Assembly: GCA_035578175.1 (NCBI GenBank)
Contig: JAQMRL010000003.1
Span: forward strand, 98,749,969-98,813,968
Direction: 5' to 3'
Length of the DNA: 64,000 nt
Source of the DNA: Catonia carolina
Lineage: Eukaryota > Arthropoda > Insecta > Hemiptera > Achilidae
Below the pieces are notes generated by a model. It saw only the letters and a list, made by a program, of their open reading frames with translations. It was not told the origin of the DNA and searched no databases. Positions 1 to 12,900 of this stretch are shown piece by piece; the stretch's first letter is position 1; the number at the start of each line of letters is the position of its first letter. The position numbers were made by a program, and so were the translations under genes.

Positions 1-369
1 TATAACGCTTAGTTTAGCAGTAATTAGCGGTTTTCTGATTTTTTCTCACGAAACGTGTGAAAAATCGATTTTTTTAAGATTTCGGCTTTAGTACGCATTT
101 TTACGACAAAAGTGTATATAATTAAATTTATAGGAAATTAAAAGATCTACAACTTTATTTAAAGCATTTTTCTCTACAGAGCGTAGTTTAGCGTGAAAGA
201 GTGATTTTCCATATTTTTAAGCCAAACTGAGGTAGATTTTCATTTTGCGTCTTTCACTCATGATTAAAACAAGCTTATGTTTTTGAGGTTAGTTTTTTGT
301 TTATTTCTAGTGTTTTATTACTAATGTTAGGTTATATTGTTTAAATTTTTTGCACTGGCAAGAGAAAGT
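1..369 (+). mobile_element. R1 repeat copy, right part
   Basis: About 370 bases matching the right part of the copy at 58358-59230, down to the terminal GGCAAGAGAAAGT (357-369), followed by the shared hairpin-like tail GTGTG...CACACC. The left part lies before the window. R1 looks like a non-autonomous element ending in a 13-bp inverted repeat ACTTTCTCTTGCC; no coding capacity is visible. Confidence 0.7.
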
Positions 370-844
370 TGTGTGAGTGTTTCACACCAGATTTTTTATT
401 CTGCTCTACCAGTTTTGTTAGTAGCTTAAGATCTTCATTTTGTTTTAATTCTTTGCCTATCATTGAGTTATTTATCTATTTATGATAGTCATTTTTCCTA
501 GTAGAAAACGCCGCTGTGATATATCCTTTAACACTTTCCCAAATCCTTTCATTGATGCTTAGCGTGTTCCATCCGAGTTCTTGTCTTTTCTACTTCTATA
601 CATTCAAGAATAAAATTCAAAGCATCTTGTTCATGTAGTTCGCAAAAAATCAGAATGAAATGGCAAGAACTTTTAGTATAAGTCAAGCAGAAAGCAGGAG
701 TTGGGAGATGATAACTAAAATTCTAATTTACTTGGATTTCAGAATGAAAATTGCAGTCAAACTGAATGTGTATATGTATTCAACTAGAATGTAAAAGTCT
801 AAAATAAATAAAATTTAATTTAAGCAATCTTTTCTTATTTACAG
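370..844. other. TARBP1 intron, nothing recognised
   Basis: AT-rich sequence between the R1 copy and the first exon. I see no gene or repeat shared with the rest of the window. Confidence 0.5.
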
Positions 845-916
845 AATTGAAAATGAAACATGTTTGTATATAAAATCTCATGGAGATGCACTTTCTGTGA
901 ATGTTTTGAAACCATT
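845..916 (+). CDS. TARBP1: TARBP1 exon (first in window)
   Basis: Acceptor AG at 843-844 and donor GTGAGT at 917. The exon starts with the last base of a split codon, reads [17 protein letters not shown] and onward, and ends with TT, which the next exon's G completes as Leu. It is short (72 nt), so its support is mainly the perfect phase match to the next exon. Confidence 0.75.
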
Positions 917-3900
917 GTGAGTATCATTTTTAAAACTAATTTTACACATTATTTCTTGTGAAAAAGAATACTTGTATTTGTTTCTACAATTAACATTTTT
1001 TTGTAAAACTAGTGAACACATTATGAATGTTAATGAAAGTATTAATTACTGTATCACTTTTACAAAAAATTCTTATCCAGTTGATTGGTTGAATCTAAAA
1101 TGGAGTTCCATGTGATTAATTTTTGAAATATAATCACTGTATTTTATTCTAGTATTTATTATAAATATTAACTTACAAGTACATTTAACTGCAATAACAT
1201 GAGGAATTTATTTTTTTTTTTTTTTTGATGTGCACACTCATATTGTGGATTTTCTTGCTATGTTCTGTTCAACACTTTATCTGTGCAGCTTGGTCTGGTT
1301 TGTTAAGTCTGACTTTACAACAGATAAAAATGAAGCTTCAGATTTTTTGAAGATTACAGATCACTGGTGTATTTGTGGGACATTAATAACTTATATTAAA
1401 AGTATTGCCAATTATTTTAGACTTGTTGCTGATTTTATTTCAGCGAGCACTGCATCTCTGAAATGGATATTCTATGTTGTAAAATATTTCTAAACTTGTG
1501 AAAGTTCCTTTTTGACGCGTGAGTGAAGTTTTTAAACAGAATGTCCTGTAAGTGTGGACTTGGCTACTTTATTTTTAAATTATATTAAGATGAAGATACC
1601 GTAAAGTTATTTGTATCATCACAGAGAAGAAGATTAATGCTCTTTTTCTTCTTATTTTTCTGTCAGAGTAATGTACGAGGGCTATTCAGAAAGTAGGGAA
1701 CGTTTTGTAAATAAACAAAAACTATGTAAAAGAAAAATTTTTTATTATATACATCTGAAAGAGTGAATAAAATACTACTTTTCTACATAGTCACCAAGCA
1801 AATTGAGGCACTTGTCATAGCGGTGGACAAGCTTCAAAATTCCTTTGTCATAGAAATCCGCCGCCTGCGACCGCAGCCACTCAGTGACGCGTGCCTGGAG
1901 TTCCTCGTCGTCGTCGAAGCGCTGTGTTGCTAGCCAGTTCTTCATTCTTGGAAACAAGTGAAAATCACTCGGTGCAAGATCAGGACTATAGGGTGGATGA
2001 GGGAAAACCTCCCATTTGAATGAATCAAGGAGTTCTTTTGTGCGGTTTGCCGTGCAAACCGCACAAAAATCAGCAAGGAAGATTATGGCTACTGTGTTTT
2101 GGGACAGGCAAGGTGTGCTGCTCATTGACTTTCTCGAGCGTGGTGCAACAATAAACTCTGATCGGTACTGCCAAACATTGCGCAACCTTAGGAGAGCAGT
2201 TCAAAACAAGCGCCGAGGAAAGTTGTCAAAAATTTGTTTCTTCATGGCAATGCCCGACCTCACACGGCAAACCGCACAAAAGAACTCCTTGATTCATTCA
2301 AATGGGAGGTTTTCCCTCATCCACCCTATAGTCCTGATCTTGCACCGAGTGATTTTCACTTGTTTCCAAGAATGAAGAACTGGCTAGCAACACAGCGCTT
2401 CGACGACAACGAGGAACTCCAGGCGCGCGTCACTGAGTGGCTGTGGTCGCAGGCGGCGGATTTCTATGACAAAGGAATTTTGAAGCTTGTCCACCGCTAT
2501 GACAAGTGCCTCAATTTGCTTGGTGACTATGTAGAAAAATAGTATTTTAGTCACTCTTTCAGATGTATATAATAAAAAATTTTTCTTTTACATAGTTTTT
2601 GTTTATTTACAAAACGTTCCCTACTTTCTGAATAGCCCTCATATATCTACTGTGGTGAGTTGTTTTAGTTGCTGGAAATAAATTTCATATACCAGAAAAA
2701 TTGATAAAACTAGCCTCTTTGATATTTTTAAGTTGTGCATATTGTACAGTATTTGATTATAGAATTTTTTGTTTGAAAAATGTAAGCTTCTTAAACTATT
2801 TTGTATCTTAAACAAAATTTGAAATTCTGCAAAAGTTTGGTCGGACTTATTATTTTAAAGTATTTTTCTTCATAATTTTGAACACAAATTATTTTTAAGT
2901 TTGGATATCAGTTGTACATCAATACTTTGCGGATTGAATAAAATAATATTACATCTATAATACTTTTCACGGTTGATGAAATCTGCTGTTCCATGCTTTT
3001 AGACCAATCAGAATATTTCCCAGCAATTATTGTACGAATGTATCAGCCTGACAAGCATTATGCCCGCATGCGTATAAGAGTCACAGTAGTTCACTCGTGT
3101 CTTGCTCGTGTCTCGTGCTGAACACGTCAATTATAGAGCGCATTAACTTGCAATATTTTATAATATAATCAGCTGGTTGTATTTTCATAACTGTTATTGT
3201 AAGATCAAAAAAATGGCTGACGAAATATTGAACAGACCTACAAGAGTATTGGCAATGTTGCTGGCAAGTCATTGGCTAGCTATGAAGTGGGTAGGGGGCA
3301 GTGCGTATGTTCAGAGCTCATCAATGCTGAAAAATAGTATATATGATATATTTTTATTCGTATTTATTTGTTTTGTATTTTGTTTGCTTTCATTTTAATT
3401 AGGACTAATATTTATGAAGATAGTGAAGTAAGATTAAAAACTTTAGATCTGATAATAAAATTATCGTCCACTAGTCCTAATGACCATGAGCGGGATGCTG
3501 AAGGTTGTTTCAATTTTATGAGAAATCTTATAAGGCAATTGATTGAACATGACAACTTTATTAATAGTAAGAAACAACGGTACTTTAATGATTCTTTACA
3601 TCATCGAGTTAAAAATCGTATATTGCAGTCGTTGTTGTTATTTCAGCATTTAATAAATATTGATTCAAAATTGAATTCGAAAAAAATTGAGGTAAGTGTT
3701 ACACTTTTTTCTATATTTTTTCACAGTCTTTTGTATGAAATAAAACTGGATGAATATACATTTAATTTTTTTCAGTAGTTACATAATATGTAGCTATAAT
3801 TTTTGTGGAAGAATACTCTGGTTTTCATATCACTCATTTTAACCTTGCTTCATTAATTTTAAGTCTAGTGGACTAAGATGTTTGGCAAAAATTAATTTCC

Positions 3901-6900
3901 AGATAATTTTTGTGTTTTTGTTGTTTAGGTCATCAGCTGAAAGGCTGGTTTGAACCTGTAGAGGTTTTACTAAGTAAATCGAGGAGTGAGGTGGTTTACA
4001 ATTGCCTTCCTCACTGAGTGGAAAAGTATGCTTATCAGCATGCCAGGCCCTCTGAAAGGCACATATTTTCCACTCTGTAAATGATACCTTCACTACATTC
4101 ACCACAGGGTCTGGCTGTATAATGAAATTCATTACTTTCAGAGGAGATAACTCTGATTAGTGTCTTTTACACTCCTACCTCTTCTGTTCTTAAATGATTC
4201 AGTCATTTAGTTGGCTGACCACGTGATAAGAAACAGAACTATTTATTTTAGCCCCGCAACTAACAGATTGAGTGCAAATAATTTGACACTCCACCTGTCT
4301 GTTATGGGCAGAAATAATTTTTATTAATGTCAAAAAACATAAATCATTGAATGAATTTTTGTGCCTGCAAGTATGTAGGCTAATCTGTAGAGACAATCTA
4401 ATATGAAAATTCCTGTGACTTTAACCATGCTGATTGAACTCTATATTATTCAGTTTAGCTTAAAAGTGTGGAAAAAATATACGAAATGCACAGAAGTCTA
4501 GTGTTTCTGAAATAATCATAAAATCTGTAATTTTTGTTCTAAAAAAATTTATACCTAGAGTTACATTTGTTTGGAAGATTTAATAAACATATTATTTTAT
4601 CAACATCCTATGTAGGATTATCAACAGCCGTATTATTTAAAATTGAAATATATATTTCTAACCACCAGAATAAGGTAACAGAAAACAACTACCAATGTTT
4701 GCAGTCCCACCATCAATCATGGTTATCTACTGTGTAGGAGTAGGAAGTTTTAAATTTTAATGTGGAAAATATTTAAAAAAATTTTAATTTACTGAAGATG
4801 TGTACAAGATACTTGAAAGCACTACGAAAATTGGTGTAAGTGTTTTCTGTTACCATATTCTGGTGGTTAGAAATATATATTTCAATTTAATAAACATAAT
4901 GTGCAAGAAATCAAATCTGCCATGTAATGTCCATTTTCATTCACACATTGTCAAAGCTGTTCCTGAAAATTGGTGCCCACTCACTCCAGTAGGTCTCTGT
5001 TGATTTTTTGGTCAATTGCCTCCTTCAATTTATCTAATGCATGGGTGTTGACCTTATACACACACGTCGTTTCAGGTATCTCCCATTGGTCAGTGACACC
5101 ACATGTCTCGACCATGCACTAAACAGTAACCTTAGGGCTATGGATTGGTTTTTCATGAAATTCACATAGATTTTGTGCTGCACAATACCAAAAATCCTGT
5201 TTATTTACTGAACCATTAAGGTGGAAATAGGCTTATTCACTTGTTAACACCATCGTGTTGTCATTTTCTTCAGAAAGCACAAGTATTTGCTGTGCGAAGT
5301 GCAAACAAAACCAGGAAAAAGTTTCATGGTTCTCTATTTTGGAATAAATTACTCTGCATCAAAATGAAATGACTATACAGAATGTTTTTGGGACTAAGTG
5401 GTTTATCGCAACCTAGCTGACTCAAGCCATTAGACAAGCTTTAAAAAAATTTATATTTCTATGTTATATAATATCAGCCGCAAGAAAGGTGAAAATTAAG
5501 AACTTTTGTTGGTCAAATTGATGGGCAAAACCTTTGAATAATAATATGTTAAGGAGATTAAGTTCGAGTAAGGTAACCTGGTCAAAGACTAGGTTTTCAT
5601 TGAAATAATATTTAAAAAGAATTCTGTAGATTTTATGAAATAATGTCTTTTAAAATTTGTGGAGTTTATTTGTTAAACATTGCGCTTTTACTTTTAAGGT
5701 GTTTACTCAGCAAGGATTTAAACAATGAAACTAATTTGAGTTAACTTACATTCTTACTGTGTTCTGATTTTTAGATTTTACATGAAGAGATAATCAACTG
5801 GGTGTCTAATAACTTAAGTAAAGAAAGTCACCAGCCAAGTGTCAGGTATCAATTGGAATGGTTATTAATCAGGTGCATTCTATCACTACCACAGTTTATT
5901 GAAAATTTTTGGAACATTTTTGTAAAGGTAAGTGGAGGTATAAATATCTACTTCACTTGATTATTTTATTCTGTGATAACTAAATTTTATCCAATGTGTG
6001 TTTATTTATTGTGCAAGGTTTTTCAATTTGAGGACGAAGATGTTAACTGAACAATTTTTATTTGAGATGGACAGGAAGTCTTGCTTTACTTTTTTACAGT
6101 CTTTTTATGAATTTAAATAGTTGTAGCACATAAAAAAAGTTTCAAATCTTTTTTACAGTTCTGCCACCAATTTCTTCAACAACTCAATGACAACTTCTTT
6201 CACCTCCTTATCATCTTGAGAATGCCTGTCTCCTAAAATGTTTTTCATGGCTAAGCAGTATATTGACATCGACGGCACATGGCCAAACCTCGCCTTGCAA
6301 GATGGTTGGACGTGTCGAGCTGGTGTGTGCAGCACGGTGTCCGAAGGGTGACGGCTCGGCTACCGGGTTCAAGCCTAGCCTTCCCTCAGCGGCAGTTGGG
6401 TCCCCAGTGGTGGTCCTCAGAGCCCTGCAGTGTCGGGTTGGTCAATAGCGCTGCAGAGGCGGTTCCTTCTGGGCCTGTGCTGACTTCTGTCTTTACTGTG
6501 GTATCTGCCGACATGCACAGGCTTCTGTCAGCTGACCAGGGTGGGAATGAGGCATTTGCAACTGGTAGTGTCGTCCAGGAATGGCTGTGTCCCGGCTGGG
6601 CTGGGCTGTTCATTTTGCTTCAGTTCCTTTCAGTCTTCTTAGTCCTTTCAGTTCGAGAGCTGGGCAGTGAATGATGCTCGCGGGCCAAAGCAGCTGTTTA
6701 TATACCCCTCCTGGTGAGTCCACTTTGTATTGGAGGGGAGGCACTTCTTGCTGCGCATCGGAATTGCTCGCCGCGGCAGGTCCTGGGACCATCTGTAGGC
6801 GACGATATAAATATTGCTATTATTGAAATCACAGATATGTGAGCTTTACTGTGATTGCAGAGCTGTCAGGTTTGTAATTTTACCCAATTTATTAGATTAA

Positions 6901-9900
6901 TCAAGGTAGTTTACCTGTACTGAATTACTACTCTGGCTGATCATAGTTGCCACCTCTTTAATTATCAGTCATGTGTAAAAGAAGTCCAGTTTTATAAATT
7001 TTCTTTATTTTTTTCATTAATTCCAATAATTCCATATTTTTAATATAATTCCAGATTTTTATTTACAGATTTTATTTTTCCTTGTCAGTAGTACTACAAC
7101 TGGCTTTTCTTTGTTAGTTTTCTCGTAATTTTTAATTACGTTCAGAAAAAAAATGAGTAAATAAATGTGATAATTAACTAACAATATATATATCTAGAAA
7201 GTTCAGTGTAACCAATGATTTTAAAAGTATTATAATATTAGTAACAAAATCACAGCTTCATAAAATAATCATTTTGAAAAAAAGAAGTAGAACAAAACTG
7301 AATTTTTATAGACCACAATTACCATTGAAATCTTACCCATTAAAATATAAATTTGTTAAACATTGTAGAACATATCCACAGTTTAATGAAATTTTTATTT
7401 CATTTTATTATAAATAAAATTATTAAAAACCACCAGAAACAGTCAAACAATAATTGAGCACTTACCAATTGAGAAGTACTTTCGTAACTTTACCAAATCC
7501 TTAGCTCACAACACCTATAAAAGTTATGATACATAACAAGTCTTAAAATAACACAATTATAACTTATTTTTTCAGAGATGTTAACTTCCTCTATGTCATG
7601 ACAATTACAGGGAAGTACTTCTCAATTGGTGTGTGTTCTTACTCATTCTTTGACCATTTCAGGTGGTTTTTAATAATTTTATATTTATAATTAAAAAATT
7701 ATAATATACTATATGTATGTATAAACTTCAAAATACAAAAATGTTGTTCATGACAGAATTTTATGAAAATTATTGGAATAATTTTTTTTTAAATTGTAAA
7801 AATTTAAGGAACAAAGAAAAATTGATTTGTAATAAAACCCATCGTATTTTGTTCTTCTGAAGTACCCAACATAATTGAAAATGTAATTTGAATCCTAATT
7901 AGTAGGGGTCAATTAATTTTTTTTTGTGTTCAACAGGGTAGTGAAGAGAGAGCGGGTTCAGTATGCTCTTTTATTTCAGTGGCATACCATTTAGCAGCAC
8001 TGCTAAACAAAGCTTCATTTACAGAACGATGCATAGAAGAGATTTTACCGTGGTGTATGGCACAAAATTTTAATATTAGGCTTTACTCTCAGGTTTGTAA
8101 ATTATTTATTGTATCTGTTCAGTTTTGTACTCTATTTTAATGAGCCTGAGCCAGTTTATTATCATTGACATTCTGAGCACGGAGGCAAGAATCATGATAA
8201 AATTGCCATGTCAATCATTTTAATCCTTTATGGAAAGTATGTTTTTTATTTATTTTGCAATTCACGTGCTAATTATATGATTGAATTTGCTATCTAGTTA
8301 TCTAAAAATTTATGATCTAAAACTTTTATTCATAACATTATTTATTTACACTATGATGTCCAAACGGATTCTTACTGAAATTATTTAAAAATTACAAGCA
8401 ACCGCAAACTAAAGATGGCTTTCATGATAGCACTTATAGGATTATTTTTAATGCCAAGAGATATTCAAGAACACTGGCAATGTGTTGTTTAAATAAAAGA
8501 TATAATAAACAAGTAGGTATGATGATGTCTTAAAGGCTTCATTCAGCATGTTGTAAAAGGATTTTAAAATTTAGAATCAATGAAATTTAATGAATAATTG
8601 TAAAGAATGAAATGAATAAATAAAAAAAGACACAATTGTTGGAGTATATTTAAATGATACTTTAATGAACGATTGGAATTACTTAATTTAAATTTACAAA
8701 TTTGAATTACAAAGAAAATTATTGATTGTTGAAATTTAATTTAATTTATTGATTGATTGATGACACCTTCTTATAGTACTAAGTCTTTAATGAATTTAAT
8801 TGAAATTATAATGTTACTTAAAATAAATTTATGACTTTTTAATGAACTCAAAATAAATGAAAAATTTTTAAATATACCGTGCGTTCGGAAAGTCGCTGTG
8901 CACTGGAATTGTGACTATGGATTTATGAAAATATGTATAAAGAAATGACTAAGCATTTTGGAAAAAAATTTATTCAATACCTTAATTACATTGTTAAACC
9001 GTGATTACATTGTTTATAGAAGGTGTTCGAAATGACCTCCATTGGCATCAATACAGCATTGCACTCGTTTCATTTTGTTTGCAAACACCTTTCGCAACTG
9101 TATAAAACGTTATGCAACGTGTTTGGTGAACGAATAATTTCAAAGAATTTGTGGCCTGCAAGATCTCCTGATCTGACTCCCCCCGATTTCTTTTTATGGG
9201 GTGCGGCGAAACAAACTGTGTATCGGAACAGACCACACACGATTGACGAACTTAAAGCCGCAATAACGGCATACATTCAAGGAATCACTGTTCTTCAGTT
9301 GCGAAAGGTGTTTGCAAACAAAATGAAACGAGTTCAATGCTGTATTGATGCCAGTGGAGGTCATTTCGAACACCTTCTATAAACAATGTAATCACGGTTT
9401 AACAATGTAATTAAGGTATTGAATAAATTTTTTTCCAAAATGCTTAGTCATTTCTTTATACATATTTTCATAAATCCATAGTCACAATTCCAGTGCACAG
9501 CGACTTTCCGAACGCACGGTATATACAAAGTTTGTGAAGTTCTTGGAGATTCCTCTGATGTGCCTTGTACCATTGACGTGGATCGAATGGGGGCTAAACC
9601 ATTGTTACAATCGGTTTTATAGTTTTTTAATTAATTATTTTATAAATTCTATCTGTTGGTTTCAAAATCATTATGTTATTGAATTCAGTTTTTTAATTCA
9701 TTTATATCTTGATGTTGTCTTAATTTCCTTTTATTAAATTTTATTTAATTTAAATTATTTATTTAAAATTATACATTCATTTGTTTTTAGTAGCTTCACT
9801 TTCATTAAATTGAACTATTTGACTTCTGGAATTATTATTTACACTCTAATATTTCTTGTTAAATTTTAGTTTCATGTATTTAATTCTTGATATAAAATAT

Positions 9901-12900
9901 TAAGATAATGACTGGAAATTATTTATCCTGATGTTTAGTTATTTTATTATTTTAAATATTTCTTTGAAATTCTCCAACAATTGACTTTTAATCGTGACAT
10001 TTGATCAACGATACTATGTATAATAGATTGCTATTCTACAATGTGGAAGACACAACTTTACACCCTATGGCATTATCCAGCATTAATATGTTAAAATAAT
10101 GTAAAATTACTTTTTTGGTACAAAAATAAGGATTGACTCACTTCCAGTATTGTATTTGCTGAGTAAAAATATTGGACTGCCATTTCTTCTTAGTTATAGT
10201 AGTAATGAATGATTTGTGAGTGTTGAATACCAACCCATTTACCCGTAGTTGCATTGTTAAGAAACCTGTTAAATACCTTTCATTACAAACTCTGAACTTG
10301 TACTTATAAACCAATCTGTAGTGGTCTTATATTATTGAAAAAATGTTATGCAAATAAAATACAAGGTAAACCCAATTATTAAGTTATTTTTCTGCAAACC
10401 TTGAAAACTAATGTATGAGTAGGTATACCTTTTACATTACATATTGTTCTCATGAAATAATTAATACCCTAAAAAACTGGAATTTGTGTATCTATGAAGC
10501 AGTGGTGGCTCATGCCTTCAAAAATTATTGAAGAGTTGTTAAAACATATACACACGTGCATAGAACATGCAGGTGCAGTAGACTGGTCTACCCGTGGCAA
10601 TCTCTTCACTATTCAAAGATGGGTGAGGAGAGCTAGGCATGTATATTTGCCACTGACTCTCCGTTGTCATGGCAACCCGCTTTGCGCTGGAAGAGAAATG
10701 GCAGCCACCTGTCTAATTCTTCACTTATTACATAAATTAAACCCATTACCAGGGCTGTTTAAAAACATTAGAAAGTACTCTAAGCAGCTATAATAATTTT
10801 ACGTACTTTATTTACATGGCCTTTTTCCATTTATTGTAACAGAAATTGTACTTATTTCATCATCATCTGTCAAGGATTAGGCTCCATGGCCCGTTCCGGT
10901 ATCCATCTGTTTTTAGGTCTTCCCAAGCCTTGCTTCCTTCTAGTTTATATTTCCATGCTCACTGAGGAAGTCTGTGAGCTGGCATGCGAAGTAAATGGTT
11001 GGACCAGTTTCTCATATATATTCTTAACGTTTCCAAAATAGACTGAACATTTAACTTGGCGCAGATAGCTTCATTACATACTCTATCTAACCAGGTACAA
11101 CCTTTTACTCCCTGCAAAAATCTCATTTCAGCAGCCTGGATACGAGATTCATTCCTCTGTAATGACACCCATGTTTCACTCTCATATCTGTGCTCGGTCA
11201 CCTCATGCAAGGGTTTGGCTTTGAATCGTGCTGTGATTAAATAGATTCAATATTGTTGAACAAATTCTCTTTATTAGACTATTTAACAATTTAGACTATT
11301 CTCACAACATTATCGTTAGTGTTTATTTTTTTTTATGTGTTTTAAAATTATTACTTATACATTTTATCTATTTTAACAAAAACGTGTCCCATAAGTTTTA
11401 GATTACTGTTTTTTAAATGTCATTTTAGTTTACACTGTCCCGTCTTTAATTGTATATTTTAAATTAAACTTTTTATTTGTCATGTGGCCCGTCCATTTTC
11501 TTCGACGTTCAGAACCACACTCCCTCTTCTTTACAAAATTCTCACTTCTTATTTTTTATAGTTTCCTAGCAACCATATAAATAATTCTTTTAAATATTTT
11601 CTGATAATATAAATTAAATAATTTTTAAAGTATTTATTTTTCAATCAGCTGGAGTTTGTTTATACTCTCGACTAGAGCAAACATAAACAGATTTATCTGT
11701 GACTCGTTTTCGAATCGTTACAAATACCCCCCCCCCCCATTTAAATTTTGAAACCAAAGAAAAATTTAGCCCTTAATTACAATTATATCTTAAATTTTGA
11801 ATTTGTTTGATAAATTTAAATGTACTAATTATAGCCAAAATATTTCAAATTTATGCCGCTAGGTAACCTTACAACTCATTACTCAAACAACATTAATATA
11901 ATTAAATACAACTTAATAAATTATGTAAACAAATTACCAACAAAGTAACTAATTAACACACAATATAAGCAGAAAAATAGATGAACAGGAACACAACACA
12001 ATACAATCAAATAATATAAAAATAAATTAAATTCCTTTAAACTTATTGTGTACCGTACATCCATTAACTACTATTTCTACATAGTAAATTATATATTTAT
12101 GGCATATTAAATCCATCTGCTAAATAAACATTAACACAACATAAATAAACAGATTAGGTAAACAAAGATTAATAACAAAACACCTTCAAATAAATTATGT
12201 ACATAATATTTTCAGACACTTATTACGACTAGTATGTCCATCATCATATTTATCATAATCATATTAAATCTAATAACTGATTAATAATTTCTTAAGTTCT
12301 ATAAGGTTGTTGATATTTTCAGTTTAGGAATTTCTACCAACCTGAACTTATTGATTACATTAGTTTTTTTTACAACATTTCCCTTTCATTTTAAAAAATG
12401 TTTTAAGCTTAAATTCATTGCTAACCATATTTTTCTTTCAAAGTATTTTGACTTCAGTTTTATCCATTGCATTGCTCTTAACTAACCTAATGTTAAGACA
12501 TTATAATATAACTTCATTTAAAGTATTTTTTACATATCGCTTTATTTATAAAAAATAAATCATTCTTGTTATTCTTTAATAACAGAATATTTTTATTATC
12601 ACAAACTTTGATAACATCAAAAGGACCCCTATATCTGTGTGTACATTTTTTACTATATTTTTTTGCTTTTATTTGACAGTTCAAAATTTTTAATTAATAC
12701 CTGGTCTCCTACATCAAACTTTACTTTACTAACTCTATGTTTATTATTGTTCTTTCTTTTAATAGCTATTTCTTTTAGTTTTTTAGTAATTTCTTCATTT
12801 ATTAAGCCTAAATTAAGATCAATATTTTTCTTTTCTATTCCTGGAAATTTTATTTTTTCGCAGGCTATATCTACTACCTTTCTCCCAAACATTACTTCTA

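Noticed and set aside
1230..1493. 87-codon ORF as an additional TARBP1 exon
   Set aside because: The exons at 845 and 3403 already join in frame; inserting this would break the phase and it lacks family-like sequence.
1775..2185. 136-codon minus-strand ORF with mariner C-terminus
   Set aside because: It is read from the inverted arm of the snap-back element joined to antisense centre sequence, not an independent gene. The twin at 23365-23775 is the same.
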